A stretch of 64,000 bases of DNA from an uncultured Clostridia bacterium. Its GTDB lineage: Bacteria; Bacillota; Clostridia; Oscillospirales; CAG-382. The position numbers and the translations under genes are program-made. A model generated the notes under the pieces. That model was not told the origin of the DNA and ran no database searches. It saw only the letters and a list, made by a program, of their open reading frames with translations. The stretch's first letter is position 1. Each line of letters begins with the position of its first letter. The DNA is taken from assembly GCA_947628695.1 (NCBI GenBank), contig CANRAV010000004.1, positions 1-64,000 of the forward strand. Reading direction: 5' to 3'. Below, piece after piece: positions 51,695 through 58,980 of this stretch.

Positions 51695-51956
51695 TTTTTA
51701 TCTCCGAGTATTTTCGTTTTGTGGCGTTCCCGCCGCGTATGTGCCTTTCGTGAAGGTTTTCGTCAAGCAAAACGCATATCTCTTTGTACATCTCTCTGTC
51801 CACATCTCTAAGCCTTACAGACAAGTCCTTATGTACCGTGGACTTTGAAAATCCAAAGTGTTTGGCCGTAGCCCTTACCGTGCTTTTGTTTTCAAGCATA
51901 TATTCCGCAAACAGCAAAACGCGTTTGTCTATAGATAAAAGCTTTTCATAAGCCAT
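51672..51956 (-). CDS. spoIIID: sporulation transcriptional regulator SpoIIID
   Basis: This 94-residue DNA-binding protein controls mother-cell genes during endospore formation. It starts MAYEKLLSIDKRVLLFAEYM. A helix-turn-helix follows at about residues 24-45 (TVRATAKHFGFSKSTVHKDL), then the SpoIIID-typical LRDVDREMYKEICVLLDENLHERHIRGGNATKRKY. I use ATG 51956 with SD GAGAGGTG; the track's long start at 52109 adds an implausible Cys/Tyr-rich leader. Its presence is the best evidence that the organism sporulates. The overlap with anmK links it to that gene. Confidence 0.96.
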   Translation of the reverse strand: MAYEKLLSIDKRVLLFAEYMLENKSTVRATAKHFGFSKSTVHKDLSVRLRDVDREMYKEICVLLDENLHERHIRGGNATKRKYSEIKNERGKEP

Positions 51957-51984
51957 ACAAGCACCTCTCGGTAAATTATGGTAC

Positions 51985-52013
51985 AGCTTATGATAAAAAT
52001 TAACTTTATATGA
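51985..52013 (-). promoter_or_regulatory. possible SigE-type promoter of spoIIID
   Basis: On the complement TCATATA and CATAAGCT are separated by 14 bp. This is close to the SigE pattern (ATA-containing -35, 13-14 bp, CATA -10) and lies 29 nt upstream of the spoIIID ATG. The match is partial, so this is a suggestion. Confidence 0.35.
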
Positions 52014-52080
52014 AAAAATGAAGCACTGAGACGCGCTGAAGCATATTATATATCGGCGGTACAGCCTGAATACCGACACA

Positions 52081-52109
52081 ATTATACAATTTTTTCTCTT
52101 GCAATACAA
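52081..52109 (-). promoter_or_regulatory. possible SigA promoter of spoIIID-anmK
   Basis: On the complement TTGTAT, a 17-bp spacer and TATAAT; it would give a 5' UTR of about 120 nt. Confidence 0.5.
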
Positions 52110-52116
52110 TAGTTTG

Positions 52117-52145
52117 TTGAAAACATTTTTTCAGTGTGTTATAAT
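52117..52145 (+). promoter_or_regulatory. promoter of the metallophosphoesterase gene
   Basis: TTGAAA, a 17-bp spacer and TATAAT, 23 nt before ATG 52169, which has SD CAGGAGGGA. Confidence 0.82.
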
Positions 52146-52168
52146 GCTGACACACAGGAGGGAATTAT

Positions 52169-53023
52169 ATGGTTTTGAATGCTGCCCTTTGCACCGCTGC
52201 CGCGCTGGCCTGCGCCGGTGTATCCGTTTATTCCAACAGCTTTTTGGGCGTAACCGAGTACGCCTTGTCTTTTTCAAATCTGCCGAAGGAATTTGACGGC
52301 TTCCGCATTCTTCAGGTAAGCGACCTTCACAACAAACGCTTTGGAAAAAATCAGGAATATCTGCTTAAAGCCTTATCGTCTGTAAACCCGGATATTATAG
52401 CCGTAACGGGCGACATAATCCACGACAGAAAAAGCATGAAAGCCACCGAAAAAAGGCTTTGCAAGGTTCGCCCCTTTTTGCGCGGAGCGCTTAAAATTGC
52501 GCCCGTATACTACGCGACGGGAAACCACGAGATAGAAAGCGGCTTCCCGAAATACATATGGAAAGAGATAAAAAACTGCGGAGCTGCGGTTTTAATTAAC
52601 GAAAGCACACACCTTGAAAGGGGAGGGAAGCACATTGCGCTTATAGGCGCTGCCGACCCATTTGTTTACGGTGAAAGAAAAATGTATGCCCCCTTAAAGG
52701 ACGACATAAAAAAGCTTTGCGAAGCCGAGGACTGTTTTAAAATTGTGCTTGCCCACCGTCCGGAAGCGCTTGACATTTACGCCGACTGCGGTGCAGACCT
52801 TGTGCTTACAGGGCATGCTCACGGCGGACAAATTAGAATCCCCTTTACCTCGCAGGGGCTGTTTGCACCCGACCAGGGAATACTTCCGAAGTATACGCAG
52901 GGCGTACACGCCTGCGGCAAAACGCAGATGGTTATAAGCCGCGGCCTTGGCAACAGCGGCTTCCCGCAAAGGCTTTTCAACCGGCCGGAGCTTGTTTTGG
53001 TGACGCTTAAAAAGAAGGCTTAA
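52169..53023 (+). CDS. metallophosphoesterase (YkuE/YaeI-like)
   Basis: This is a 284-residue calcineurin-like phosphoesterase. One N-terminal hydrophobic segment (NAALCTAAALACAGVSVYS) probably anchors it, with the catalytic domain outside or at the membrane. Metal ligands are in ILQVSDLHNKRFG (D-x-H), IAVTGDIIHDR (GD), YATGNHEIESG (GNHE), IVLAHRP and LVLTGHAHGGQIRIP (GHxHGGQ). The GHAHGGQ signature fits the YkuE/YaeI subgroup associated with phospholipid headgroup or UDP-sugar-lipid pyrophosphate cleavage. It converges on topB with a 23-nt gap and only a weak AAAGC/GCTTT hairpin. Confidence 0.9.
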   Translation: MVLNAALCTAAALACAGVSVYSNSFLGVTEYALSFSNLPKEFDGFRILQVSDLHNKRFGKNQEYLLKALSSVNPDIIAVTGDIIHDRKSMKATEKRLCKVRPFLRGALKIAPVYYATGNHEIESGFPKYIWKEIKNCGAAVLINESTHLERGGKHIALIGAADPFVYGERKMYAPLKDDIKKLCEAEDCFKIVLAHRPEALDIYADCGADLVLTGHAHGGQIRIPFTSQGLFAPDQGILPKYTQGVHACGKTQMVISRGLGNSGFPQRLFNRPELVLVTLKKKA

Positions 53024-53046
53024 AGCCGTTTTAGCTTTATCTACTT

Positions 53047-55209
53047 TTAAGATTCCTTCCACTTTTTAAGCTGTTCGGCAAGTGAATTGTTTATTGTCTT
53101 CTCTTCACTTTGCTGCTTTTTTAAGAAGCTTTTTACTTCAAGCTTGCCGGCTCCGTCCTTCTGACGACGCGCTTCAAAGTCCGAAAGCTTTTCGCGGTAC
53201 CCGCAGACGCAGTAGAACGCCCTTTTGTCGCCCTCTCCGCGCAGCTGCATTTGCTTGTGGCACTCCGGGCAGCGCGCGTTCGTGTTTACGGATATAGTGC
53301 GGCGGTATCTGCATTCCGGGTTGGAGCATACGTATAGCCTGCCTTTTTTGCCGTTTACGTCAAGAAGTACCTCGCCGCACTCCGGGCAGCGTTCCTTTGT
53401 AGCGTTTTCGTGCGTGTATTTTTTGTCCGACGCTTTAATCGAAGAGATAAGTCCTTTCGTGTACTCCTCTATTTCGGCTACAAAGCTTTCGCTTTTTGCG
53501 TCACCCTTGGCGATAAGAGCAAGCTTTTCCTCCCATTTTGCGGTAAGTACGGCGGATTTTAAATCGTCGGGAACAAGGTTCACAAGCTGAATGCCCTTTG
53601 TTGTGGGATGAATCTCTTTGTCCTTGCGCTCGACGTAAAATGCCGAGAACAGCTTTTCTATTATGTCGGCCCGCGTTGCCGGCGTGCCAAGCCCGCTTGT
53701 TTCGGTAAGCACCTTTGAAAGATCCTTGTCGTCTACAACCGGATGCTCCATTGCGGAAAGAAGCGTCGCCTCGGTATACCTTGCAGGCGGCTTTGTTTTT
53801 CCCTCTGTTATTTTTACGCTGTCCACGGAAACGCTTTGCCCCTTTTTAAGTGGAGGCAGGCACTGTGGCTTGTCGTCCTCGTCCGCGTCCTCGTCGTCGG
53901 AAACAATGGCACCGTATGCCGTCTTCCAGCCCGGTGAAATCGGCACCTTTCCTTTTGCGTGGAAGTTAAAGCCTTCGCAGCTTATAACAAGCTTTGTTTC
54001 CTCGTACACAAAGGGCTCCATCAAAACTGCGAGGAAACGGCGAACAACCAGCTCGTACACAGCCCTTTCCTTAGCCGACATCTGTGAAAAATCCGGACGC
54101 TGCTCTGTCGGTATGATGGCGTGGTGGTCGGTCACCTTTGCAGCGTTTACAATGCATTTTGTGCGGATCTTTTGCTTTAAAAGGCCCCTTGCGGCTTCCG
54201 CAAACGGCGTCATCAAAAGGCTTTTCAGCCTTTCGGGTATAGTCTCCGCAACATCTTCGGTTATATAGCGTGAATCGGTCCTCGGATAAGTAAGAACCTT
54301 GTGATATTCGTACAGCGACTGCATCGCAGCAAGCGTTTCCTTTGCGGTGTAGCCGTATTTTTTGTTGGCGTCGCGTTGAAGCTCCGTAAGGTCATAGGCC
54401 GCCGGAGGGGGAGTCTCCCGCTTAGAGCTGACAAGCTCTGTTATTTTCCCCGTCTTGCCTTTTACGGCTGCAGCAATTTTTTCAGCTTCCGTCTTTTCGT
54501 AAAGCCTTGCAATGCCGCCCTTGGCCTTGTAAAGCGCGTTTATCCCCTCGGTTTTGATGTTTACAGTGTAATAGTCCTTCGGGCGAAAGCTTTTAATGGC
54601 GTTTTCGCGTTCCACAATAAGGGAAAGTGTCGGCGTTTGAACCCGTCCTGCCGAAAGGGAAGTGTTGAACTTGCACGTGAGCGCACGTGAAACGTTAAGC
54701 CCCACCACCCAATCCGCGTGCGCACGAGACGCCGCGCTTTTGTAAAGGTTGTCGTAAAACTTAGCGTCCTTTAAAGAGGCAAAGCCCTCCTTTATTGCCT
54801 TGTCTGTCTGCGACGATATCCAAAGCCTTTTGGTCTGCCCCTTCCAGCCGCATTTGGCAAGTATCCAGCGGGCGACAAGCTCGCCCTCGCGGCCGCTGTC
54901 CGTGGCAATCACAAGCTCGCCCACGTCCTTGCGCTTTGTAAGGGCGCTTACCGTGCGGTATTGCTTTGAAGACTGTTTTATTACGGTAAGCTTCATCTTT
55001 TTAGGAAGCATCGGAAGGTAGTCCATGCTCCATTTTTTGTACTTTTCGTCGTACTCTTCCGGGTCCGCAAGCGTAACAAGGTGCCCCAAAGCCCAGGTCA
55101 CAATGTACCTGTCACCTTCAAGATACCCCTCTCCCTTTCGTTTGCAGCCCAAAACCCTTGCAATCTCTTTGCCCACAGACGGCTTTTCCGCAAGAACAAC
55201 AGTCTTCAT
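53047..55209 (-). CDS. topB: DNA topoisomerase III (TopB-type IA topoisomerase)
   Basis: This 720-residue type IA topoisomerase cleaves and rejoins one DNA strand to relax or decatenate. The Toprim domain has VLAEKPSVGKEIARVLG and IATDSGREGELVARWIL. Domain 2 follows with SAGRVQTPTLSLIVEREN. The active-site tyrosine is in LTYPRTDSRYI (about residue 315). The GLGTPATRADIIEKL segment and a zinc-ribbon tail (CPECGEVLLDV, CSNPECRYRR, CPECHKQ, FYCVCGY) end the protein. I choose ATG 55209 (SD GGAGGG); the track's 55287 start is upstream of it. It has its own promoter, divergent from 55349. Confidence 0.95.
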   Translation of the reverse strand: MKTVVLAEKPSVGKEIARVLGCKRKGEGYLEGDRYIVTWALGHLVTLADPEEYDEKYKKWSMDYLPMLPKKMKLTVIKQSSKQYRTVSALTKRKDVGELVIATDSGREGELVARWILAKCGWKGQTKRLWISSQTDKAIKEGFASLKDAKFYDNLYKSAASRAHADWVVGLNVSRALTCKFNTSLSAGRVQTPTLSLIVERENAIKSFRPKDYYTVNIKTEGINALYKAKGGIARLYEKTEAEKIAAAVKGKTGKITELVSSKRETPPPAAYDLTELQRDANKKYGYTAKETLAAMQSLYEYHKVLTYPRTDSRYITEDVAETIPERLKSLLMTPFAEAARGLLKQKIRTKCIVNAAKVTDHHAIIPTEQRPDFSQMSAKERAVYELVVRRFLAVLMEPFVYEETKLVISCEGFNFHAKGKVPISPGWKTAYGAIVSDDEDADEDDKPQCLPPLKKGQSVSVDSVKITEGKTKPPARYTEATLLSAMEHPVVDDKDLSKVLTETSGLGTPATRADIIEKLFSAFYVERKDKEIHPTTKGIQLVNLVPDDLKSAVLTAKWEEKLALIAKGDAKSESFVAEIEEYTKGLISSIKASDKKYTHENATKERCPECGEVLLDVNGKKGRLYVCSNPECRYRRTISVNTNARCPECHKQMQLRGEGDKRAFYCVCGYREKLSDFEARRQKDGAGKLEVKSFLKKQQSEEKTINNSLAEQLKKWKES

Positions 55210-55236
55210 CTTCGACCCTCCGAAATCTTTTTGTTT

Positions 55237-55265
55237 ATTATACACCAACGAATTTAAACCGTCAA
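55237..55265 (-). promoter_or_regulatory. promoter of topB
   Basis: On the complement: TTGACG, a 17-bp spacer, TATAAT, about 28 nt before the ATG at 55209. Confidence 0.82.
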
Positions 55266-55280
55266 TAACCGAATTAAAAG

Positions 55281-55309
55281 TTGACAAAACGCGTCTTTGA
55301 CGTTATAAT
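55281..55309 (+). promoter_or_regulatory. promoter of the 55.3-63.3 kb gene run
   Basis: TTGACA, a 17-bp spacer and TATAAT: perfect consensus, 40 nt before ATG 55349 (SD CGGAGGG). The following seven genes have no gap over 22 nt, so this may serve all of them. Confidence 0.9.
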
Positions 55310-55348
55310 ATAACTTGTATTGTTTTATATTTAAGTACGGAGGGCAAT

Positions 55349-56059
55349 ATGGCTGACGTAAGTATCAATTCAAAAGCATCCCAAAAAATAAAAATCGACG
55401 GCACGACTGTCCTTACACCTTACGGCGACGGGTCTTATATGGCAGACAAGCTCTTTTTCTCCGCTGTTAAGGAGGAGGAGTGGCTATGTTATATGGCATC
55501 CAAGGGCTACGCTTTAAAGGGCAGAAAGTTTAAGGGATACATTTTTGACCGGGATGCAAATGCCTCTAAATACTATTATTCCGTGTGTCTTCTTCCTGCC
55601 CAGGCAGAGACGGATTATGCAAAGGATTACATGGAGAATAAATCTAAGCACGGCACGTCTCCCGTCTGCACCTTCTCAAACAAGGCGTATTACAGGACGC
55701 CTGTTACCGAGAAGAGCAACGGTATTGTGAATGATGCAGTGCTGAAGTACAAGCATCTAAGACGCGCTTTTGCTTTCCATTTCGGTTTTCTTCTGTTCTG
55801 GCTGGGGCTTCTGTGCTACAACATTTCCTACTGGGTGCGTTTTGATGCAGCCGGTGTAACTGTTGAAAAGAAGGCGGCTATTTGGAAATACACGATAAAT
55901 ATGACAAAATTCTTCGGCAACTATCCCACTACGCCGTATATATCCCTCTTTATTTGCATCGTGATTCTGTGCATACCCTTTACCGTTTATTATCTTGACC
56001 AGTTTATGTACTCGCGCTTTTTCCTTAAGCGTGTTCAAAAAATATGGCGAAAAAGGTAG
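55349..56059 (+). CDS. DUF2812-like membrane protein
   Basis: This is a 236-residue protein. A cytoplasmic N-terminal part has LFFSAVKEEEWLCYMASKGYALKGRKFKGYIF, the E-W-L...M-A-x-K-G-Y-x-L pattern of DUF2812 proteins. Two membrane helices follow at about 136-158 (AFAFHFGFLLFWLGLLCYNI) and 196-218 (YISLFICIVILCIPFTVYYL), and the C-terminus is basic. DUF2812 genes often lie beside PadR regulators, but none is seen here. It overlaps mnmA copy 2 by 16 nt. The function is unknown. Confidence 0.75.
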   Translation: MADVSINSKASQKIKIDGTTVLTPYGDGSYMADKLFFSAVKEEEWLCYMASKGYALKGRKFKGYIFDRDANASKYYYSVCLLPAQAETDYAKDYMENKSKHGTSPVCTFSNKAYYRTPVTEKSNGIVNDAVLKYKHLRRAFAFHFGFLLFWLGLLCYNISYWVRFDAAGVTVEKKAAIWKYTINMTKFFGNYPTTPYISLFICIVILCIPFTVYYLDQFMYSRFFLKRVQKIWRKR

Positions 56060-57078
56060 TTTTGGGGCTTTCCGGCGGTGTCGACAGCGCGTATGCGGCT
56101 TTGAAGCTTAAAGACATGGGCTATGAAGTTGTCGGCGTAAACCTTGTTATGAAGCAAAGCTGTGACAGTTCGGAAGAGGCGTCTGCACTTGCCGGCAGGC
56201 TTCAAATCGATTTCCGCGTCATTCACGCGGAGAAGGAGTTTGAGGAAAAGGTAATAAGGCCATTTGCATCGGCATATGCGTCGGGCTTTACGCCCAATCC
56301 CTGCATTTTGTGCAACCCCGGCGTCAAGTTCAAAAGCCTCTTTTCGTTTGCCGACAGCATTGGGGCGGAAGCTGTTGCAACCGGTCATTACGCCGTAGTT
56401 GCCGAACACTTCGGCAGGTACACATTTTCCCCGGCTGCGGACGCTTTGAAGGATCAGGGCTATTTTCTCTACGGCCTGCCTCAGGAGATGATAAAAAGGC
56501 TCGTGCTTCCTCTCGGTGGAGTTTTGAAAAGCGATGTAAAGGCGTTTTTTGCAAACAATGAAGGCTTTCAGCTCTCTTCGGGGCAGGAAAGCGAGGACAT
56601 CTGTTTTGTCGGCAAAAGCGGCTACAAAACCGTGGTGGAGGAGTATGCCGGCCTTCCTCCGGAGGGGAACTTTATAGACGCAGAGGGGCGCATACTCGGC
56701 CGTCACAAGGGCGTGCACAATTACACTTTAGGTCAGCGCAAGGGGCTTGGCATTGCCCTTGGCGTGCCGGCTTATGTCAGCGAGGTGAACGCCGCAGACA
56801 ACACGGTCACGCTTTCTTACGGCGCACCTCAGCATAGGCGAAGCTTTAAAGTAAGGAATTTGAATTTTCTTTCGGCAGAGACGGTTAATGTAGGGGACAG
56901 GTTTAAAGTCCGCACAAGATATAGGGCAAGGCCCTTAAACTGCGTAATCGAAGAATGCAGCGGGGGTTTTATAACCGTTTCTTTTGAAGGTGAAGGGTGC
57001 ATTGCGGCACCCGGGCAGTCCGCAGTCTTTTACGACGGCAGCGGCTGCATAGCTTTTGGCGGTACCGTTTTTTTGTAA
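56044..57078 (+). CDS. mnmA: tRNA-specific 2-thiouridylase MnmA (copy 2)
   Basis: This 344-residue homologue has every catalytic element: PP-loop LGLSGGVDSAYAAL, Cys87 in FTPNPCILCN, VATGHYAVV, Cys187 in SEDICFVG, and the C-terminal barrel after NYTLGQRKGLG. It lacks the CCSLEDVEDA insert of copy 1 and shortens that region (VMKQSCDSSEEAS), so the two belong to different subgroups rather than being a recent duplication. Its codon usage (CTT, ATA) matches the surrounding genes, unlike copy 1. The start overlaps the upstream gene and has only a weak SD, which suggests translational coupling. Confidence 0.92.
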   Translation: MAKKVVLGLSGGVDSAYAALKLKDMGYEVVGVNLVMKQSCDSSEEASALAGRLQIDFRVIHAEKEFEEKVIRPFASAYASGFTPNPCILCNPGVKFKSLFSFADSIGAEAVATGHYAVVAEHFGRYTFSPAADALKDQGYFLYGLPQEMIKRLVLPLGGVLKSDVKAFFANNEGFQLSSGQESEDICFVGKSGYKTVVEEYAGLPPEGNFIDAEGRILGRHKGVHNYTLGQRKGLGIALGVPAYVSEVNAADNTVTLSYGAPQHRRSFKVRNLNFLSAETVNVGDRFKVRTRYRARPLNCVIEECSGGFITVSFEGEGCIAAPGQSAVFYDGSGCIAFGGTVFL

Positions 57079-57093
57079 GCACGGAGGCGTTTT

Positions 57094-58026
57094 ATGGAAT
57101 ACAGTGTTAAGCTTTTAACCTTGGTAAAGGAGTTTTCGTTAAAGGGCATTGTCGTCCCCGACAACATCGAAGAAATTGAAGTTGTCCGCTCGGACGTAAG
57201 CCGCCCGGGTCTTCCGCTTTGCGGGTATTTCGAGTATTTCGAGGGCGGAAGAATACAGATAATGGGCAAGATGGAGATGAGCTATATAGAGGGGCTCTCT
57301 TACGAAAAGCGCGTAGAGTCTTTAAGCAATTTCCTGTCACGCGGGGTCGTCTGCGTCGTAGTTACAACAAACCTAAGTATTTGCAAAGAGCTTGTGGAGC
57401 TTTGCGAAAAGTACAAAACCCCGCTGTATCTGACAACGGACAACACCTCGTACTTTATGGCTGCTCTTATTGCATCGCTTAACATCCATCTGGCTGAAAG
57501 GATAGCCCTTCACGGCGTGCTTGTTGAGGTGTACGGCGAGGGCATCCTTCTTCTCGGCGACAGCGGCATGGGTAAAAGCGAAACGGCAATAGAGCTTGTC
57601 AAAAGGGGCCACAGGCTTATCGCCGACGATTCCGTAGAGATAAAGCGCGTGTCTGCAAAGTCGCTTGTCGGTTCCGCACCGGAGCTTATAAGGCATTACG
57701 TTGAAATGCGCGGTATAGGCATAGTCGACATACGCCGTATCTTCGGCATGGGTGCGATAAAGCTAAGCGAAAAAATCGACCTCATAATCAATATAGAAAA
57801 CTGGGTACAGGGCAAACAGTACGAAAGATTCGGCCTTGATGACGAGTACACGGAGATTCTCGGTATAAAGATACCTTCCATTACCGTTCCGATAACGCCC
57901 GGCAGGAATCTTGCCGTAATCATAGAAATCGCTGCGATGAACCACCGCCAGAAGAAGATGGGCTACAACACCGCAGAGGAATTCAACAAAAAGCTTATGT
58001 CAATGTACGGCGAAGGAAAAGACTGA
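57094..58026 (+). CDS. hprK: HPr kinase/phosphorylase
   Basis: This 310-residue bifunctional enzyme phosphorylates and dephosphorylates Ser46 of HPr and so controls carbon catabolite repression in Bacillota. The N-terminal domain (about 1-130) is followed by the kinase core with P-loop LLLGDSGMGKSETAIEL, RLIADDSVEI, the HprK signature RGIGIVDIRRIFG, the ITVPITPGRNLAVIIE segment and MGYNTAEEFNKKL at the C-terminus. SD GGAGG precedes ATG 57094. It lies 2 nt before the ROK glucokinase gene, a natural pairing of sugar sensing and sugar phosphorylation. Confidence 0.97.
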   Translation: MEYSVKLLTLVKEFSLKGIVVPDNIEEIEVVRSDVSRPGLPLCGYFEYFEGGRIQIMGKMEMSYIEGLSYEKRVESLSNFLSRGVVCVVVTTNLSICKELVELCEKYKTPLYLTTDNTSYFMAALIASLNIHLAERIALHGVLVEVYGEGILLLGDSGMGKSETAIELVKRGHRLIADDSVEIKRVSAKSLVGSAPELIRHYVEMRGIGIVDIRRIFGMGAIKLSEKIDLIINIENWVQGKQYERFGLDDEYTEILGIKIPSITVPITPGRNLAVIIEIAAMNHRQKKMGYNTAEEFNKKLMSMYGEGKD

Positions 58027-58028
58027 TT

Positions 58029-58973
58029 ATGTACACGATAGGGATTGACCTTGGCGGCACAGGTATTAAGGGCGGTTTGTGCGACGAAAACGGCAGCATA
58101 ATATTCAGGACGAGCGTTCCTACCGGAAAGGGTGTATCTGCGGACGATATTACGGATTCCATTGTCTCGATATGCCGCAGACTTATGAGCCTTTCGCACG
58201 GCGTCGAATACATCGGCGTTGCCGTTCCCGGTACGGCAGACCTTGAAAACGGGAAGCTTGTCTTTTGCAACAACTTGCCGTTTTTAAACTATCCCTTGTT
58301 AGAGGAGCTTAAAAAGCGCCTTCCGGACTGCCGGTTTTATATCGAAAACGACGCCAATGCGGCTGCTTTGGGCGAGGCGATGTGCGGCGGAGCAAAAGGA
58401 TGCAGGGACATGGTTCTTATAACACTCGGCACCGGCGTCGGCAGCGGCATTATTATAGACGGCAAGATCTTTTCCGGCTTCAATTATGCCGGCGGTGAGC
58501 TTGGTCACATGGTTGTAAACGCAGGCGGCAGGCAGTGCACCTGCGGCAGGCGCGGCTGTTGGGAGGCGTATTCCTCCGCAAGCGGGCTTATACGCTCCAC
58601 TCTCGAAGCCATGAACAGGCACAAAGAATCCGCACTGTGGGACGTTTGCGGCGGAAGCGAAGACAAGGTAGACGGTCAGACGGCCTTCAGGGCAGCGGAC
58701 ACAGGCGACAAAACGGCAAAATACGTTGTAAAGCAATACATTAAACACCTTGCCTGCGGCATTATCAACACCATAAACATACTTCAGCCGGAGGTTTTGT
58801 GCATAGGCGGCGGTATATCAAACGAAGGGGACAACCTCTTCCTTCCGCTTATAAAGGTGATAGAGAAAGAGCAGTATTCAAGGTACTGCGAGAAGAAGAC
58901 AGAAATACGCATAGCCTCGCTTGGGAACGACGCCGGCATTATAGGCGCCGCAATGCTTGGCAGACAGAAATGA
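58029..58973 (+). CDS. ROK-family glucokinase
   Basis: This 314-residue sugar kinase phosphorylates glucose or a related hexose. Phosphate loop 1 is in YTIGIDLGGTGIKGGLCD. The catalytic Asp lies in FYIENDANAAALGEAM. The zinc-binding ROK motif is CTCGRRGCWEAYSSASGL after the metal His of GELGHMVVNAGG. GGGISNEGDNLF completes the fold. These features match GlcK-type ROK kinases rather than repressors, since no N-terminal winged helix is present. It starts 2 nt after hprK and ends inside the region where Lon initiates. Confidence 0.93.
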   Translation: MYTIGIDLGGTGIKGGLCDENGSIIFRTSVPTGKGVSADDITDSIVSICRRLMSLSHGVEYIGVAVPGTADLENGKLVFCNNLPFLNYPLLEELKKRLPDCRFYIENDANAAALGEAMCGGAKGCRDMVLITLGTGVGSGIIIDGKIFSGFNYAGGELGHMVVNAGGRQCTCGRRGCWEAYSSASGLIRSTLEAMNRHKESALWDVCGGSEDKVDGQTAFRAADTGDKTAKYVVKQYIKHLACGIINTINILQPEVLCIGGGISNEGDNLFLPLIKVIEKEQYSRYCEKKTEIRIASLGNDAGIIGAAMLGRQK

Positions 58974-58980
58974 AAGGAGC

